NCBI GenBank assembly: GCA_046565865.1
Contig: JBKHXU010000198.1
Coordinates: 1 to 8,428 of the forward strand
Direction of reading: 5' to 3'
Length of the DNA: 8,428 bases
Source of the DNA: JBKHXU01 sp046565865
Lineage (GTDB): Bacteria; Pseudomonadota; Gammaproteobacteria; Acidiferrobacterales; Sulfurifustaceae
Below the pieces are notes generated by a model. The model was not told the origin of the DNA and did not search any database. It worked only from the letters and a program-made list of their open reading frames with translations. This document shows positions 5,722-8,428 of the stretch, in pieces (the stretch's first letter is position 1; every line of letters starts with the position of its first letter). The position numbers were made by a program, and so were the translations under genes.

Positions 5722-7221
5722 ATGGACCTGATCGCCAATCTCGGCCTCGGTTTCGACACCGCGTTCACCTGGGGCAATCTCGCGTACTGTTTCGCCGGCG
5801 TGTTTCTCGGCACGCTCATCGGCGTGCTGCCCGGCCTCGGGCCGACGGCGACGATCGCGATGCTGCTACCGATCACGTTCGGGCTGCCGCCGGTGTCGGC
5901 GCTCATAATGCTCGCCGGCATTTACTACGGTTCGCAATACGGCGGTTCGACCACCGCGATACTCGTCAATCTCCCCGGCGAAGCGGCGTCGGTGGTGACC
6001 GCGCTCGACGGCTATCAGATGGCGCGCAACGGCCAGGCCGGCAAGGCGCTGGCGGCGTCGGCCATCGGTTCGTTCTTCGCCGGCACGGTGGCGACGGTGC
6101 TGCTCGCCGTATTCGCGCCGCCGCTCGCCGACTTCGCGCTCAAGTTCGGTCCGGCGGATTATTTTTCGTTGATGGTGATGGGGCTCGTGGCCTCGGTGGT
6201 GTTGGCGCAGGGCTCGCTACTGCACGCCCTCGGCATGGTCGTGCTCGGTCTGCTGCTCGGCCTCGTCGGCACCGACGTGAATTCCGGCGCACTGCGCTAC
6301 ACCTTCGGCCTGCCGCATCTCTACGACGGCATCAGCTTCGTGGTGCTGGCGATGGGCATGTTCGGTCTGGCCGAGATCGTACGCAACCTCGAACACGAGC
6401 AAACGCGCTCGACGCTGGTGAGCCACATCGCCGGCCTCATGCCGACGCTCGCCGATCTGAAACGCATCGTCGCGCCAATTTTGCGCGGCACCACTCTCGG
6501 CTCGCTGCTCGGCATCCTCCCCGGCGGCGGCTCGATCCTCGCGTCGTTCGCGGCGTACTCGGTCGAGAAAAAGATATCGAAGAACTCGGCACAGTTCGGC
6601 AAGGGCGCGATCGAAGGCGTGGCCGCGCCCGAGTCGGCCAACAACGCCGGCGCGCAGACGAGCTTCATTCCAATGCTGACGTTGGGAATCCCGTCGAACC
6701 CAGTCATGGCGCTCATGATCGGCGCCATGATCATTCAAGGCATCCAACCCGGACCGGCCGTCATCACCGAACAGCCGGCACTCTTCTGGGGCATCATCGC
6801 CTCGATGTGGATCGGCAATTTATTTTTGATCGTGCTCAATCTGCCGCTGATTGGCTTGTGGGTACGGCTGGTGATGGTGCCGTATCAGCTCTTGTATCCG
6901 GCGATCCTGGTGTTCTGCGCCATCGGCGTGTTCAGCCTGAACAACCGCGAATTCGACGTGTACCTGATGGCGCTGTTCGGCCTGCTCGGCTACATCTTCG
7001 TAAAACTCGGCTGCGAACCCGCGCCACTACTGCTCGGTTTCATTCTCGGCCCGATGATGGAGGAATACCTGCGCCGCGCACTGTTGCTGTCGCGCGGCGA
7101 CCCACTGGTGTTCATCCAACGCCCCATCAGCGCCACGCTGTTACTGCTGGCCGTGATTGCCCTCGCCGTCGTGCTCGCCCCGACCGTGCGCAAAAAGCGC
7201 GAAGAGGCGTTCAGGGAGTAG
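5722..7221 (+). CDS. tctA: TctA-family large membrane subunit of the tripartite tricarboxylate transporter
   Basis: This gene encodes 499 residues, full length for TctA. It is a polytopic inner-membrane protein with about 10-12 likely helices; it carries the substrate path and is thought to use an ion gradient. Conserved blocks include GVLPGLGPTATIAML (34-48), YYGSQYGGSTTAILVNLPGE (68-87) followed by AASVVTALDGYQMAR, LGILPGGGSILASF (263-276), GKGAIEGVAAPESANNAGAQ (293-312), LTLGIPSN (319-326) and LLLGFILGPMMEEYLRRAL (436-454). The two Gly-rich loops at 34-48 and 263-276 are the internally repeated signature of the family. The C-terminus is short and basic (RKKREE). The start is ATG at 5722 with a modest GAGG upstream. 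It is the last gene of the operon; nothing suggests damage. Confidence 0.96.
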   Translation: MDLIANLGLGFDTAFTWGNLAYCFAGVFLGTLIGVLPGLGPTATIAMLLPITFGLPPVSALIMLAGIYYGSQYGGSTTAILVNLPGEAASVVTALDGYQMARNGQAGKALAASAIGSFFAGTVATVLLAVFAPPLADFALKFGPADYFSLMVMGLVASVVLAQGSLLHALGMVVLGLLLGLVGTDVNSGALRYTFGLPHLYDGISFVVLAMGMFGLAEIVRNLEHEQTRSTLVSHIAGLMPTLADLKRIVAPILRGTTLGSLLGILPGGGSILASFAAYSVEKKISKNSAQFGKGAIEGVAAPESANNAGAQTSFIPMLTLGIPSNPVMALMIGAMIIQGIQPGPAVITEQPALFWGIIASMWIGNLFLIVLNLPLIGLWVRLVMVPYQLLYPAILVFCAIGVFSLNNREFDVYLMALFGLLGYIFVKLGCEPAPLLLGFILGPMMEEYLRRALLLSRGDPLVFIQRPISATLLLLAVIALAVVLAPTVRKKREEAFRE

Positions 7222-7229
7222 CGCTTTTT
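7192..7229 (+). terminator. Possible weak terminator straddling the tctA stop codon
   Basis: AAAAAGCGC (7192-7200) and GCGCTTTTT (7221-7229) form a perfect 9-bp inverted repeat with a 20-nt loop. Only four pairs are G/C and the T-run is itself part of the stem, so this is a weak candidate. No better hairpin with a T-tract is seen before the oppositely oriented gene at 7337. Confidence 0.3.
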
Positions 7230-7336
7230 CTATACCGCCCGAGCACGTTGCCGGTTCGCGTTCCACCTTCTCAGGATTGGGTTTGCGTTTCATACCGTTC
7301 AAATCGCACTCCACGGTTGCGGCATTGATTGTGTCG

Positions 7337-7549
7337 CTACGCAAGTTTCCTGGCGAAAAAGTATCCACCCGCTAGGCCGGAGATCACGCTTGCTACAAGG
7401 AACAAGTTGAAGTTCCTCTGTTGATCCGCCTCCGACTCATATAACCGGATGCCAAAGCTTTCGAATACAGAGCCTGACACATAAAGGGCAGCAAAGCAGA
7501 CTAAAATACCGATGACTGCGCCCACAACGAAGAAAACGACCTTTCTCAT
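7337..7549 (-). CDS. Small two-helix membrane protein, candidate immunity partner of the Tae4-like effector
   Basis: This gene encodes 70 residues. Two hydrophobic helices are clear, at about 4-27 and 48-66. Between them is a polar loop (about 28-47) with ESEADQQRN. The basic N-terminus (MRKVV) and C-terminal ARKLA favour both ends in the cytoplasm, which would leave the loop in the periplasm. It starts with ATG at 7549, preceded by GAGGTGA (7554-7560) with 4 nt spacing, and overlaps the upstream effector stop as ATGA. Such coupling is usual for effector-immunity pairs. I do not recognise a family. It does not look like Tai4, the known Tae4 inhibitor, which is a larger soluble periplasmic protein. 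The immunity role is inferred from position and predicted topology only. Confidence 0.75.
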   Translation of the reverse strand: MRKVVFFVVGAVIGILVCFAALYVSGSVFESFGIRLYESEADQQRNFNLFLVASVISGLAGGYFFARKLA

Positions 7550-8044
7550 GCCGTCACCTCGAAAAATCGAATTCGTTTCGACTTCCGAAAGTCAGACCAA
7601 TAGCCGGGCACTACGATGTTAAATCGGGTCCTGAACCAAGAACCCAAGCCCGTCAATGCGCTTCCATCCCACAAATCAATATGATCGCCACCGGAATCAC
7701 CATTTGCCGCGTAGTAGTCTTCGAAACAAATGATTCCCTGTTTATCGATAACCTGCTTGCGCCAACCATTACCGGTTATCTCTTTCGACTTCTTTATCTG
7801 AGGCACCATACCGCGGTCGATCCAATCCGCGAGTTCCTTAGCAGCAAGAATATGGTCGTTGCCTTTGTGAACCCAGCATTTCCTCGCTACTGGGAAACTC
7901 ACGAAACTCACCCCAGATTTCTTCATCGCATGACTGACTCTTATGGCGCATTGGGTTCTTGAAGAGGAGCTCGCCCTTCTCGTTTCGCGCGTCACAAGGG
8001 TCATTCGAGGGGTAGTTGGTCTTAAGCAGCTGAAAGAAAGACAT
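7546..8044 (-). pseudogene. tae4: Tae4-family type VI secretion amidase effector, disrupted by a one-base frameshift
   Basis: Tae4 effectors cleave peptidoglycan cross-bridge peptides in rival cells with a Cys-His pair. Here the family sequence is split over two frames. Residues 1-30 are read from ATG 8044 and end ELLFKN; the rest continues in another frame as QCAIRVSHAMKKSG. Dropping one C from the CCC run (plus-strand GGG at 7953-7955) joins them into a 165-residue protein with the canonical NQCAIR motif, in which Cys32 is the likely nucleophile. RKCWVHKGNDHILAAKELAD (54-73), GIICFED (103-109) and GGDHIDLWDG (118-127, likely catalytic His121) follow. As written, translation from 8044 gives a 68-residue product without the active site. 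An ORF from 8004 would keep the active site but lose the true N-terminus. Sequencing error is the main alternative. GC content is well below that of the neighbouring operons. Confidence 0.85.
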
Positions 8045-8048
8045 TGGG

Positions 8049-8055
8049 CCTCCTT
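8049..8055 (-). promoter_or_regulatory. Strong ribosome binding site of the Tae4-like gene
   Basis: On the minus strand AAGGAGG is followed by 4 nt and then ATG at 8044. It fixes the start of the first frame and shows that the original gene began here, not at 8004 or 8074. Confidence 0.8.
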
Positions 8056-8271
8056 GGTCGTGTCTAAACGTCAAAGACCAACGACACGGTAGTTATTTAC
8101 GGTCCGTCGCCTGGAGTGAGTTCTTTAGTTCCTCGCTTCAGGACTAGAGATTGGCTTCCTGCCTGTCATTAAGTTAAGCCGTAGAACCTTTCGACTGGTA
8201 TTGAACCATAGATCAGGGTGAGTTGTTGAGCCGGACAAGTTGAAAGCGCGCCTGCGGCAACATCCGTGTAG
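8056..8271. other. Non-coding stretch upstream of the Tae4-like gene
   Basis: These 216 bp lie between the partial gene at the right edge and the Tae4-like gene, on a low-GC background. No credible gene is seen. A promoter for the effector pair may lie here, but I cannot pick out a convincing -35/-10 pair. No clear terminator of the upstream gene is visible either. Confidence 0.5.
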
Positions 8272-8428
8272 TCAAAGCACATCCGCTTTTGTTACCGCGC
8301 TCCATGGGCCATGCGAGCGGCCGGTGATGGCGGCCCAGTACCAGGTTGAGGTGTCGGTGAATGTTTGGCCGTCTGCATCGACGATGTTTTCGCACACACG
8401 TAACCGTTGTCCCGCCTTCTCCGCGACG
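8272..8428 (-). CDS. C-terminal end of an unidentified protein, 5' part off-window
   Basis: The minus-strand frame is open from the right edge to TGA at 8272-8274 and gives 51 residues, ending SAVTKADVL. It is balanced in composition, with acidic and aromatic residues (ENIVDADGQTFTDTSTWYW), which suggests real coding rather than a shadow; the overlapping frame at 8213-8395 is Arg/His/Pro-rich and shadow-like. I do not recognise the family. It runs in the same direction as the Tae4-like gene, so it could belong to the same island, possibly another secretion-related gene, but nothing in these residues proves that. Confidence 0.5.
   Translation of the reverse strand, partial: VAEKAGQRLRVCENIVDADGQTFTDTSTWYWAAITGRSHGPWSAVTKADVL

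Noticed and set aside
7681..7962. Plus-strand 93-residue frame
   Set aside because: It lies antisense to the Tae4-like gene, which has recognisable motifs; no ribosome site is evident.
7838..8074. A 78-residue stand-alone gene
   Set aside because: Only residues from the ATG at 8044 up to Asn30 are meaningful; the remainder is out-of-frame reading after the one-base shift in the Tae4-like gene.
8167..8176. TTAAGTTAA palindrome as an operator
   Set aside because: It is too short and AT-simple to support without a second copy or a known regulator.
8213..8395. A 60-residue minus-strand gene
   Set aside because: It is Arg/His/Pro-rich, lacks a ribosome site, and overlaps a more protein-like open frame ending at 8272.

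Overview
The window is high-GC bacterial DNA for most of its length and looks proteobacterial, most likely betaproteobacterial. The clues are a Bug/TctC-type solute receptor with its TctB and TctA partners, an ebo-type metabolite-traffic cluster, and dispersed palindromic repeats between genes. No rRNA or other taxonomic marker is present, so the assignment is an inference.

Positions 1-3716, minus strand: an ebo operon read in the order eboA, eboB, eboE, eboF. EboA is a helical protein, EboB a TatD-like metallohydrolase, EboE a TIM-barrel protein of the sugar-phosphate isomerase type, and EboF a nucleotide pyrophosphatase-like protein that runs off the left edge. In cyanobacteria the ebo cluster is linked to moving a secondary-metabolite precursor (scytonemin monomer) across the inner membrane. 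In Pseudomonas a homologous cluster is linked to repelling nematodes. The UbiA-like prenyltransferase (eboC) and dehydroquinate-synthase-like gene (eboD) are not between eboB and eboE, whose genes overlap by 4 bp. If present, they lie outside the window.

Positions 3717-3999: a divergent intergenic region that must start both the ebo operon and the transporter operon.

Positions 4000-7221, plus strand: a complete tripartite tricarboxylate transporter, made of the periplasmic receptor tctC, the small membrane subunit tctB and the large membrane subunit tctA. A 281-bp gap holding two palindromic repeats separates tctC from tctBA. A T-tract follows the first repeat.

Positions 7337-8428, minus strand: a segment of clearly lower GC. 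It carries a type VI secretion amidase effector of the Tae4 family, broken by one extra C in a CCC run just before the catalytic Cys motif. A 70-residue protein with two membrane helices overlaps it by ATGA and is a candidate immunity protein. At the right edge is the last part of an unidentified gene on the same strand. This looks like an acquired toxin-immunity island next to a conserved core region.

Four palindromic elements of one repeat super-family (702-782, 2879-2996, 5006-5079, 5101-5210) sit only between genes. One 58-bp arm occurs twice, in opposite orientation, with 54 of 58 bases identical.
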